From: Minisyncoccota bacterium
GTDB taxonomy: Bacteria; Patescibacteriota; Minisyncoccia; UBA6257; HR35
NCBI GenBank assembly: GCA_938048445.1
Contig: CALIVE010000057.1
Location: 1 to 13,258, forward strand
Reading direction: 5' to 3'
DNA length: 13,258 bases
Part shown: piece after piece, positions 7,233-13,258 of the stretch
Layout of the letters: each line of letters opens with the position of its first letter
Position numbering within the stretch: position 1 is the first letter of the stretch
Translations under genes and position numbers: made by a program
Notes under the pieces: generated by a model
The model's database searches: none
Told to the model about the DNA's origin: nothing
Seen by the model: the letters and a program-made list of their open reading frames with translations, nothing else

Positions 7233-9056
7233 TCAAAAGGAAGAGTTATGAAGTTCTGGTTTTAAAGAGTGATTTTTTGAAAAATAAATTTCCATTATTT
7301 CTCTATAGAGCGGTAAAGTAGCCACTGAACCTATGGGGACTTCTTCAATAAAAACTACTAAGACTATTTCCGGCTTTTCATAGGGTGCATAACCTGTAAA
7401 AAAAGCATTTAATTTCTTTTTCCCAAAAATTTCAGGTGTACCACTTTTGCCAGCAATCGGAAGATCAGCCAATATTTTAGCTGTTCCTTGAGTTACTGTC
7501 ATCCTCATTCCTTCTTGAACTATTTTTAAGTTTTCTGAATTGACTAAATTTTCTTTTATTATTTTTGGATGGTTTTTAAAGATAATTTGGCCTTTATAAT
7601 CTACGATTTCTTTAACTAAATAAGGCCTTACTAATTTATTTGTAGCTAAGGCTGAAGTAAAAACAGCAATTTGAAGAGGTGTAACTAAAATATCACCCTG
7701 CCCAATACTTATATTATATGTATCACCCAAACGCCAATTAGGATCTATTTTATTTTGCTTTTTAGTTTCTGGTGTAGGTATAAAACCATCTTTTTCACCA
7801 ATTAAATCTATACCTGTTTTTCTACCTAATCCAAATAATTCTAAATATTTTTTAATTCGATAAATCCCAAGCCCTTGTTGATCTCCATAACCACCTCCAA
7901 TTGTGTAAAAATAGATATTGACTGAATTTGCAATTGCTTCTTTCATATTCACCCATCCATGGACTTTCCAATCTCTAAAAACCGAATAAGTACCAGGAAA
8001 ATAGGGATTAGGTATTCTCAACTCTCCAGATGAATATATTTTTTTATTGGGATCAATAATTTTTTCTTCTAAGGCACCAATAGCAATTAGTGGTTTGATA
8101 ACAGATCCTGGAGAATAAAGACCAGAAATTATTCTATTAAATAAGGGATTAAATGGATTTTCTAAAACTTCTTCTAGCTTCTTTCTTTCTTTAGTAAAAA
8201 TATTAATATCGAAACTGGGGTAAGATATCATTGCTAAAATCTCGCCGGTATTTGGATTCATAGCAATAAGTCCTCCCTTTTTATAACCATTTTCTTTCAT
8301 ATATCTTTTCATTGCCTCATAGGCTTTTTTCTGAAAATCATAATCAATAGTTAAAACTAAGTAATTCCCAATAATTGGTTCTTTTTTTTCTGATATTTTA
8401 ACTATATTTAATTTAGCATCTTTAACAAACTTTATCGTGCCATTTGTACCCCTTAAAAATCTATTGTAACTTTTTTCAATCCCCATTTTCCCAATATATT
8501 CATGCTCTTTGACTTTATATTTAGCTACCTCTTCTTTATCAGGAAGCCCTAAATATCCTATCAAATTACTAAATTCTTCTTGAAAATTACATTTTCTTTG
8601 AAAAGTATTAAGAACCATTAATTCTAAAAAATTAGGGAATTTGATAAGAAATTTTAAAGCTATTTCCTTTGGCAAATTTTTAACATATAAATTATTCCCA
8701 GAAATTTCGTAATCTAAATTGTAAATTGAAATTATATTTTCAATCTCATTTAAAGTAGATTCTGAAAGCTTATTGAGATCAGCTATCAAATCAAAAGAGG
8801 CTTCGTTTTCACAAAGGATTTTTTTATTACGGTCCAAAATTAATCCCCGTGGTGCAGGAAGAGTTACTTCTAAAATTTGATTCCCTTCTGCTGCTAAAAT
8901 CCATCTTTTATGTTCAAAAACAGCAATTTTTAAAAAATAGATACCATAGATGAATAGGATTATAAAAAAAATCCAAAACAAAAAAGATGGTAATTTAAGA
9001 AACTTAAAATAAAACTCACCCTTTTCTTTTATTATTTCTTCATCTATCCACTCCAT
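7233..9056 (-). CDS. mrdA: Penicillin-binding protein 2, elongasome peptidoglycan transpeptidase
   Basis: 607 residues, usual for class B PBP2. It cross-links peptidoglycan during side-wall growth, working with MreBCD and normally the RodA glycosyltransferase. A cytoplasmic start is followed by one membrane anchor (about 24-43), then the dimerisation/pedestal region with PAPRGLILDRN (68-77) and the transpeptidase domain (about 260-590). All three catalytic motifs are present: SVIK with nucleophile Ser318 and Lys321 (in SPGSVIKPL), SVN at 378-380, and KSGT at 537-540. GYLG (167-170) and a block ending in YNRFLRG also match PBP2. The gene follows mreD with no gap and has no Shine-Dalgarno. rodA, often the next gene, is absent here; htrA follows instead. 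The name mrdA/pbpA is based on motifs and mre context. Confidence 0.95.
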   Translation of the reverse strand: MEWIDEEIIKEKGEFYFKFLKLPSFLFWIFFIILFIYGIYFLKIAVFEHKRWILAAEGNQILEVTLPAPRGLILDRNKKILCENEASFDLIADLNKLSESTLNEIENIISIYNLDYEISGNNLYVKNLPKEIALKFLIKFPNFLELMVLNTFQRKCNFQEEFSNLIGYLGLPDKEEVAKYKVKEHEYIGKMGIEKSYNRFLRGTNGTIKFVKDAKLNIVKISEKKEPIIGNYLVLTIDYDFQKKAYEAMKRYMKENGYKKGGLIAMNPNTGEILAMISYPSFDINIFTKERKKLEEVLENPFNPLFNRIISGLYSPGSVIKPLIAIGALEEKIIDPNKKIYSSGELRIPNPYFPGTYSVFRDWKVHGWVNMKEAIANSVNIYFYTIGGGYGDQQGLGIYRIKKYLELFGLGRKTGIDLIGEKDGFIPTPETKKQNKIDPNWRLGDTYNISIGQGDILVTPLQIAVFTSALATNKLVRPYLVKEIVDYKGQIIFKNHPKIIKENLVNSENLKIVQEGMRMTVTQGTAKILADLPIAGKSGTPEIFGKKKLNAFFTGYAPYEKPEIVLVVFIEEVPIGSVATLPLYREIMEIYFSKNHSLKPELHNSSF

Positions 9057-9467
9057 TTAAAAGAAAATCCGATGTACAAAAATTATAAAAGTAGAAACAA
9101 TTATATTGATAATTAGGATATTGATAAAAATATTAATATTATACAATTTTAAAAAATAAAAAAAGCAGATTAAATAAACTATTTGCATTAAAACATTTAA
9201 GAAAAAAATTGAATTTTTAGTCTCTAAATTAAAAATCCTTTTTAAAAGAGTGATAAAAAGAAAAAAACTACCTAAAATTAAGCCTGTCAAGCCTAAATAG
9301 AGATGAAAAAATAAATCATAGAGTATAGATGAAAAAATAAAAGTAAGAAAAAAATTTTTGTCAGCTTTTAAGAAAAAAATTAGAAGAAATGGAAAGATAA
9401 AAAATAATGTAGGTTGAAATAAAATTTTTATTAAAAAATCAATGGCTACTAAAAAAATAGCGGTCAT
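9057..9467 (-). CDS. mreD: Rod shape-determining protein MreD
   Basis: 136 residues, almost wholly hydrophobic, with about five likely membrane helices and only short charged loops. MreD sequences are poorly conserved and the call rests largely on position: directly between mreC and PBP2, the classic order, with a typical size (the family is about 150-170, so slightly short). It helps link MreC, PBP2 and RodA in the inner membrane around MreB filaments. The start overlaps the mreC stop as ATGA, and its TAA is followed without gap by the PBP2 start, so it is very probably translated by coupling within the operon. The C-terminal half is rich in Ile, Asn and Phe, probably reflecting low G+C. Confidence 0.85.
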   Translation of the reverse strand: MTAIFLVAIDFLIKILFQPTLFFIFPFLLIFFLKADKNFFLTFIFSSILYDLFFHLYLGLTGLILGSFFLFITLLKRIFNLETKNSIFFLNVLMQIVYLICFFYFLKLYNINIFINILIINIIVSTFIIFVHRIFF

Positions 9468-10201
9468 TGAACGATAATGAATTTATCTGATTCGAAATTC
9501 CCTAAAGGAACAACATAAATTTTCTGACTTGTACCTAAGTGTTCTATCTTAAAAACTTCGCCAACTAAAAAATCCTTTGGAAACAAGTCATCCCTACCCG
9601 CAGTTAAAAGTAAATTTCCTGTTTTAATCTTTGTTTGAGGATCAACAAAATTAACTTCGATATAACCTAAACCTGTAGTTTTGGCTAAACCAATATTTTT
9701 ACCCTCTAAGTTACCAATATTAAATTGAAGATCAGGATAATTTAAAGAAATTATCTCTAAATAATTATTTTTATAAACTTTTCGGACTTTACCAATCAGT
9801 ACCCAATTTTCATCAATAACTATTGCTCCTTCTTTAACCTGCTTATCTGCAGAAGCATAAATAATTCCCAGTTGTGAAAAAAGGTTTTTTGCTTCAACAG
9901 AATTAGGATATCTTTGTTTAATCAATTCAACTGATTTCAAAAATAAGCTTTCTTTTTCAGCTAGTTTTAGTTGTGCCAATTGTTTCAACAGTTCATAATA
10001 TTTTGCTTTATAATCATCCTGTTTTTCAAAAAAAACTGCAGATTTGATTTTTTCTAAAATATTTCGAGATATTTCTTTTACTTTAAGAAAATTTAAAAAC
10101 CCTTTTTCATATTCTTCAGCCAAAGCTTTATTAAAATTTCCGAGAAAAACTAAAAACAATAAAATTAAAACCAGAATAAATTTTTTTTCAAAATTTTTCA
10201 T
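9464..10201 (-). CDS. mreC: Cell shape-determining protein MreC
   Basis: 245 residues, a little shorter than most MreC (about 270-300). One N-terminal membrane helix (about 7-24) is followed by a Lys/Glu-rich, probably coiled-coil stretch (about 60-95) that mediates dimerisation. The extracytoplasmic beta domain (about 122-244) includes KEGAIVIDENWVLIGKVRKV, then the segment GLGYIEVNFVDPQTKIKTGN and a terminal barrel with DDLFPKDFLVGEVFKI. MreC is an envelope scaffold that activates PBP2 and joins it to MreB. The gene lies 22 nt after mreB and overlaps mreD by 4 nt. Its stop is TGA, one of two in this window showing that UGA is a normal stop here. No Shine-Dalgarno is seen. Sequence is diverged, but topology plus the mreB-mreC-mreD order makes the call firm. 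Confidence 0.93.
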   Translation of the reverse strand: MKNFEKKFILVLILLFLVFLGNFNKALAEEYEKGFLNFLKVKEISRNILEKIKSAVFFEKQDDYKAKYYELLKQLAQLKLAEKESLFLKSVELIKQRYPNSVEAKNLFSQLGIIYASADKQVKEGAIVIDENWVLIGKVRKVYKNNYLEIISLNYPDLQFNIGNLEGKNIGLAKTTGLGYIEVNFVDPQTKIKTGNLLLTAGRDDLFPKDFLVGEVFKIEHLGTSQKIYVVPLGNFESDKFIIVQ

Positions 10202-10223
10202 CTTAATAAAATTTTAATAAAGT

Positions 10224-11234
10224 TTAATTCAAACACAAATTCTTGTAATAGGTGAAGTTTTCAAGAATTTTACCTAAACCAAGAACCACAGAATGTAAAG
10301 GATTTTCTAATAAATTTATCCTAACATTCAATTCTTTTGCTAAATACTCTTCTAAACCCTTAATCAGACTACCACCACCAGTTAGGTAAATTCCATTATT
10401 TACAATATCGCCTATGAGATCAGCTGGAGTTGAATTTAAAATTTCTTTAATCTCATCTACTAAATCTTCTAAATTAGTTGCAATTGCCTCCCTTAAATCT
10501 TGACTTGAAACAACTACTTCTTTGGGCAAAGTAGTAATAGCATCCCTTCCTTTTAAGGTATAAAAATTATTTTTGCCCACTATTGAACCTATCGATATTT
10601 TTGCTTCTTCAATTTGACTTTCACCAACAATTAAGTTATATCTCAGCCTCACATAATTTAAAAAACTTTGATTAAATCTATCGCCGGCAATTTTAATGCT
10701 TTTCCCAATAACAATCCCACCTAAGGAAATAACTGCTATTTCTGTTGTCCCCCCGCCAATATCAACAATCATTAAGCCATTACTGGTATTAACTTCTAAA
10801 TTTCCTCCCAAAGCTGCAGCTAAGGGTTGTTCAATTAAATAAACTTTTTTACATCCTACAGAAAGACCTGCTTCAATAACTCCTCTCATCTGAACTTCAG
10901 TAAGATTAAGAGGAATTCCAATAACAGCAATTGGTTTTAAAAAAGAAATGTATTCTTTTTTTAAAGTCTCTAAAATTTTACTTAGATAAGCTTGAGTTGC
11001 TTCAAAATCAGTAACTACTCCAAAATTTATTGGCTTAACAACGCTAATATTTTGAGGAGCTCGACCCATCATTTTTTTAGCCATTTCTCCAATAGCTATT
11101 ATCGTCTGATTTCTTTTATCAAAAGCAATTACTGAAGGTTCTTCAAAAATTATTCCTCGATTTTTAAGATAAACTAAAGTATTGGAGGTTCCCAAATCAA
11201 TACCTAATTGTAATTGAAGGGAAATTTTTGCCAT
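10224..11234 (-). CDS. mreB: Actin-like rod shape-determining protein MreB
   Basis: 336 residues, normal length. MreB forms membrane-bound filaments in the cytoplasm that guide side-wall synthesis. All nucleotide-binding signatures of the actin/Hsp70 fold are present: phosphate 1 GIDLGTSNTLVY (11-22), connect 1 EQPLAAALGG (135-144), phosphate 2 DIGGGTTEIAV (158-168), adenosine LTGGGSLIKGL (284-294), and connect 2 near 311-324. The usual MreB blocks EPSVIAF and MRGVIEAG are also seen. Its start codon shares one base with the proS stop (TAATG), so it is probably translated by reinitiation after proS; no Shine-Dalgarno is present. It opens the mreBCD-PBP2 group. The protein shows nothing unusual. 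Confidence 0.97.
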   Translation of the reverse strand: MAKISLQLQLGIDLGTSNTLVYLKNRGIIFEEPSVIAFDKRNQTIIAIGEMAKKMMGRAPQNISVVKPINFGVVTDFEATQAYLSKILETLKKEYISFLKPIAVIGIPLNLTEVQMRGVIEAGLSVGCKKVYLIEQPLAAALGGNLEVNTSNGLMIVDIGGGTTEIAVISLGGIVIGKSIKIAGDRFNQSFLNYVRLRYNLIVGESQIEEAKISIGSIVGKNNFYTLKGRDAITTLPKEVVVSSQDLREAIATNLEDLVDEIKEILNSTPADLIGDIVNNGIYLTGGGSLIKGLEEYLAKELNVRINLLENPLHSVVLGLGKILENFTYYKNLCLN

Positions 11235-12478
11235 TATTTTAAAATTTTTAACAGCTGGGCAAGATTAATCTGTTTATAATACTTCCAATTTCTTTTCTTG
11301 AAATCAAATTTTTTATATTTTAGATAATTTTCTCCAATAACAATTTTATAAGGAATTCCTATTAAATCACTTTCAACTAATTTTTCTCCAGGACTTACAT
11401 TTTCTCTTTCATCAAATAAAACTTCAATATTTTCTTTATTAAGTTTTTCGTAAAGTTCATAACTAATTTTTTTTATTTTTTGATTTTTCTTCTCATCTTT
11501 CAAATAAATAGAAATCAAATGGACTTTAAATGGAGCTACTTCTTCTGGCCAGATAATTCCTTTTTCATCATTATAAACCTCAACAATAGCACCCATAAGT
11601 CGAGTTACTCCAATTCCATAACAACCAGCATAAACAAGTTTTTCCTTATTATCTTTGTCAATATATCTTACATCAAAGGCTTCAGAAAATTTTGTCCCTA
11701 AATTAAATGTATTTCCAACTTCTATTGTTTTTAATTCTTGTAGTTCTTTTTTACACTGTTTACATTTTCTTTCTTTCATTATCTCTTTATTCCAAGCAAT
11801 TCTACAATTTGAACAATAATAAATAGTATCTTCTCCTGCTGGAGTAGGAACTTGGAATTCTGTTGAAAAGGGAGAAAAGGTCCCTCCTGAAGCATAAGTT
11901 TCAATTGCATCTAAGCCGCATCTTTTAAAAATTTTTAAATATACCTTATCAACAATTTTTTTAAATTTTTCAACCTCTTCATTGTTCCGATGAAAGGAAT
12001 ATAAATCTTTCATTATGAATTCTCTGTTTCTCAATAATCCTGATTTAACTCGAAGCTCATCTCTGTATTTTGTATGAATTTGATAAAGTGCTATTGGCAG
12101 ATCTTTGTAAGAACTTATTAATTTTTTAACTAAAGGAAAAATTATCTCTTCATGGGTTGGTGCTAAGGAATATTCAGAACCTGTTTGACTTTGGGTTTTA
12201 AAGAGAACATCAAATTTTTGCCATCGTCCAGTTTTTTCCCAATATTCTTTTGGATGAAGATTTGTCAATAATAATTCCTGGCATCCTATCTTATTAAGTT
12301 CTTCTCTAATAATATTTTCAATCTTTTGAATAACTCTCAAACCCAATGGAAGAAGATTATATATTCCTGATGAAACTTTCTCAACAAATCCAGCTTTAAT
12401 TAAAAGAATTGCATTTCTTGCTTCTTCATCAGAAGGATTTTCTTTATAAGTTTTATAAGCAACTTTGCTTTGTAACAT
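11234..12478 (-). CDS. proS: Prolyl-tRNA synthetase, short form without the INS editing domain
   Basis: 414 residues, a class II synthetase that charges tRNA-Pro. Motif 1 lies about 36-75; the motif 2 region has LAPTHEE (105-111), YRDELRVKSGLLRNREFIMK (138-157) and SFH; motif 3 covers AGCYGIGVTRL (284-294); the anticodon-binding domain occupies about 317-414. Typical bacterial ProRS is about 570 residues, with an editing insertion between motifs 2 and 3. Here the segment from STEFQVPTPAGED to the conserved IEVGNTFNLGTKFSEAF is only about 35 residues and carries four cysteines (C222, C225, C239, C242), likely a small zinc ribbon. Editing of alanyl-tRNA-Pro would need a separate protein. It heads the mreBCD-mrdA-htrA unit. 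The ATG at 12476-12478 coincides with the predicted transcription start, so the mRNA is probably leaderless. Confidence 0.96.
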   Translation of the reverse strand: MLQSKVAYKTYKENPSDEEARNAILLIKAGFVEKVSSGIYNLLPLGLRVIQKIENIIREELNKIGCQELLLTNLHPKEYWEKTGRWQKFDVLFKTQSQTGSEYSLAPTHEEIIFPLVKKLISSYKDLPIALYQIHTKYRDELRVKSGLLRNREFIMKDLYSFHRNNEEVEKFKKIVDKVYLKIFKRCGLDAIETYASGGTFSPFSTEFQVPTPAGEDTIYYCSNCRIAWNKEIMKERKCKQCKKELQELKTIEVGNTFNLGTKFSEAFDVRYIDKDNKEKLVYAGCYGIGVTRLMGAIVEVYNDEKGIIWPEEVAPFKVHLISIYLKDEKKNQKIKKISYELYEKLNKENIEVLFDERENVSPGEKLVESDLIGIPYKIVIGENYLKYKKFDFKKRNWKYYKQINLAQLLKILK

Positions 12479-12484
12479 TACAAT

Positions 12485-12513
12485 ATTATACCTACAATAC
12501 TTTCAATTATCAA
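12485..12513 (-). promoter_or_regulatory. Sigma70-type promoter of proS (leaderless start)
   Basis: On the minus strand TTGATA (12508-12513) is followed by a 17-bp spacer and TATAAT (12485-12490). Counting seven bases from the end of the -10 box puts +1 at base 12478, the A of the proS ATG, so the mRNA should lack a 5' leader. It is the best promoter in the window and probably drives the whole proS to htrA unit, since no later gap in the unit exceeds 28 nt. The repeat array begins about 22 bp upstream of the -35 box. Confidence 0.75.
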
Positions 12514-12540
12514 CTATATCAGCATTAGTTTATGTTTTAC

Positions 12541-12676
12541 CCGAATTATTAACGAATATACTACCCGAATGGGGAACGAATAGGTTGCCCGAATTATTAC
12601 CGAATATATTACCCGAATAATAACCGAATAGGTTACCCGAATTAAGACCGAATATATTGCCGAATGATGACTGAAT
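12541..12676. repeat. Type A block 1: six CCGAAT pairs
   Basis: CCGAAT-type words begin at 12541, 12552, 12565, 12576, 12589, 12600, 12613, 12624, 12637, 12648, 12660 and 12671. The spacing alternates 11 and 13 almost perfectly (period 24), with one single-base shortening before the last pair. The second words of pairs 1 and 2 read ACGAAT, and the last reads CTGAAT. Confidence 0.93.
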
Positions 12677-12683
12677 AAAATTT

Positions 12684-12745
12684 ATCCGCGTAAATCAGTG
12701 TATATATCCGCGTAAATCTGTGTAGAAATCTGCGTTAATCAGTGG
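12684..12745. repeat. Type B block 1: three 22-bp units
   Basis: ATCCGCGTAAATCAGTG (12684), ATCCGCGTAAATCTGTG (12706) and ATCTGCGTTAATCAGTGG (12728) are exactly 22 bp apart. Each holds two half-words starting with ATC, 10 bp apart. The block is inserted between two type A blocks. Confidence 0.93.
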
Positions 12746-12750
12746 TTTAC

Positions 12751-12840
12751 CCGAATAATAACCGAATAGATTACCCGAATGAAACCCGAATATACTACCC
12801 GAATGAAATACTGAATAAGTTACCCGAATAAAAATCAAAT
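12751..12840. repeat. Type A block 2: four CCGAAT pairs
   Basis: Words begin at 12751, 12762, 12775, 12786, 12799, 12811, 12824 and 12835, spaced 11/13 with one 12. The last two pairs are degrading (CTGAAT, TCAAAT). Confidence 0.88.
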
Positions 12841-12844
12841 ATAT

Positions 12845-12883
12845 ATCCGCGTTAATCTGTGTCCTTATTCGCGTAATCCGTGG
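12845..12883. repeat. Type B block 2: two 22-bp units
   Basis: ATCCGCGTTAATCTGTG at 12845 and ATTCGCGTAATCCGTGG at 12867, again 22 bp apart. The second unit has lost one base between its half-words. Confidence 0.88.
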
Positions 12884-12888
12884 CGTAC

Positions 12889-12929
12889 CCGAATATTTAC
12901 CGAATAAGTTACCCGAATTTTTACCGAAT
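12889..12929. repeat. Type A block 3: two CCGAAT pairs
   Basis: Words at 12889, 12900, 12913 and 12924 restore the exact 11/13 spacing after type B block 2. Confidence 0.9.
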
Positions 12930-12934
12930 GGTAT

Positions 12935-13075
12935 GTCTGCGGAAGTCTGCGTGTAGTTCGCATAAGTTCGCGGTTATCAAAGTTCGCATAGGTTCGCGGG
13001 CTTTATTTTTACAGAAGTCTACGGTAGTCTGCGTTCCGTCTGCGGCAGTCTGCGTTCAATCTGTGGTAGTCTCTT
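12935..13075. repeat. Type C block: GTCTGCG / GTTCGC pairs
   Basis: Pairs of half-words 10 bp apart: GTCTGCG at 12935 and 12945; GTTCGC at 12956/12966 and 12982/12992; GTCTACG/GTCTGCG at 13017/13027; GTCTGCG at 13038/13048; ATCTGTG/GTCTCTT at 13059/13069. Successive pairs are mostly 21 bp apart. A T-rich gap (13001-13010) separates the GTTCGC pairs from the later GTC pairs. Confidence 0.85.
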
Positions 13076-13080
13076 TGCAT

Positions 13081-13257
13081 TTATTTAAGCTGTAGGAGAA
13101 TATTCGAAAGCACTTGAAGGAGCAATTTTAAATCTTCATCTTTTAATGTCTGTTTCATCCGTGGTGCTGGTGGGAAATGCTTATCTATATCTCTTGGCAG
13201 TATAAATTCATAATCTAATTTTTCAGAATATTGATAGGTAGTTGGTTGATATACCCA
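13081..13257 (-). CDS. Partial protein of unknown function, C-terminal end (5' end outside window)
   Basis: A minus-strand frame open from the window edge to a TAA at 13081-13083, giving the last 58 residues of a longer protein. It begins with aromatic and polar residues (WVYQPTTYQYSEKLDYEF), continues through PRDIDKHFPPAPRMKQ, and ends in a leucine-rich helix (EDLKLLLQVLSNILLQLK). I do not recognise it. The composition looks protein-like and the frame ends exactly where the repeat array begins, which supports a real gene. It is short, so chance cannot be excluded. It reads in the same direction as proS, so its transcript could run through the array. Confidence 0.5.
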   Translation of the reverse strand, partial: WVYQPTTYQYSEKLDYEFILPRDIDKHFPPAPRMKQTLKDEDLKLLLQVLSNILLQLK

Positions 13258-13258
13258 T

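Larger units (their letters stand above)
12536..13075. repeat. Intergenic array of two-word tandem repeats (24-, 22- and 21-bp unit types)
   Basis: Fills the whole gene-free stretch between the partial gene ending at 13081 and the proS promoter. Type A has CCGAAT twice per 24 bp, spaced 11 then 13, at 12541-12676, 12751-12840 and 12889-12929 (24 words including variants ACGAAT, CTGAAT and TCAAAT). Type B is ATCCGCGTAAATCTGTG and close variants, with exact 22-bp spacing, starting at 12684, 12706 and 12728, then at 12845 and 12867. Type C is GTCTGCG or GTTCGC pairs 10 bp apart, mostly every 21 bp, from 12935 to about 13075. All words run in one direction and none is palindromic. G+C rises from about 35% in type A to about 49% in type C, against about 27% in nearby coding DNA. 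No hairpin terminator, CRISPR structure or gene is visible. The function is unknown. Confidence 0.92.

Noticed and set aside
7231..7236. TTGACC as a -35 box for htrA
   Set aside because: Only 11 bp from the TATAAT, too short for a normal promoter.
9464..9466. UGA recoded as glycine, as in some CPR lineages
   Set aside because: TGA serves as the stop of mreC and of the gene ending at 5952, and the tRNA-Gly has anticodon UCC rather than UCA.
12536..13075. CRISPR array
   Set aside because: Units of 21-24 bp follow each other with no unique spacers, words vary, and no cas genes are present.
12536..13075. REP/BIME-like palindromic repeats or stacked terminators
   Set aside because: All words run in one direction; the reverse complement ATTCGG is not seen on the + strand, so units cannot pair as hairpins.
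12880..13095. Open frame of 71 codons on the + strand with a Tyr-Pro-Asn repeat at its start
   Set aside because: It is a by-product of the 24-bp repeat period being divisible by three; other units in the array carry stops or shift frame, and there is no promoter or ribosome site.
1..13258. Insertion sequence, prophage or integrated element
   Set aside because: No transposase, integrase, terminal inverted repeats or tRNA-end duplication was seen; coding genes look alike in composition.

Overview
The window looks like a piece of an A+T-rich bacterial chromosome (about 27-35% G+C where I counted by eye), most likely from a Candidate Phyla Radiation / Patescibacteria member, perhaps Parcubacteria. 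Reasons: very tight gene packing with 0-28 nt gaps or overlaps inside operons; a stand-alone sigma region 4 protein fused to a HARE-HTH domain; a membrane protein resembling a family I associate with CPR secretion/conjugation loci; a short prolyl-tRNA synthetase without the usual editing insertion; and almost no Shine-Dalgarno sequences. The taxonomic call is inference. The standard code applies: TGA ends two genes and the tRNA-Gly anticodon is UCC, not UCA, so this is not the UGA=Gly code.

Layout. 1-783 (+): 3' part of ftsH, cut by the window edge. 780-3156 (-): a two-gene unit, the sigma4/HARE-HTH protein followed with an 8-nt overlap by the membrane protein; its stop codon shares a TTAA with the ftsH stop. 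3157-3260 is a divergent promoter region. 3261-5952 (+): tRNA-Gly(UCC), a CPYC thioredoxin-fold oxidoreductase, gatA, and a small membrane protein coupled to gatA. 5912-12478 (-): a six-gene unit in transcription order proS, mreB, mreC, mreD, PBP2 (mrdA), htrA. It combines proline charging, the lateral-wall elongasome and an envelope protease, and its end overlaps the gatA-side unit by 41 nt. proS has a good sigma70-type promoter (TTGATA, 17 bp, TATAAT) placed so that transcription should start at the ATG, giving a leaderless mRNA.

12536-13075 is the oddest part. It is a roughly 540-bp array of short, one-directional words arranged as tandem two-word units: 24 bp for the CCGAAT type, 22 bp for the ATCCGCG/ATCTGTG type and 21 bp for the GTCTGCG type. 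The types alternate in blocks while the two-word layout persists. The array fills the gap between the end of a leftward partial gene (13081-13257, unrecognised) and the proS promoter. It is not CRISPR, not palindromic and not plausibly coding; it is the best candidate here for something undescribed.

How the genes fit together: most encode envelope growth and quality control (MreBCD/PBP2, HtrA, FtsH, the thiol oxidoreductase) or translation (ProS, GatA, tRNA-Gly), plus one putative transcription regulator and two membrane proteins of unknown role.
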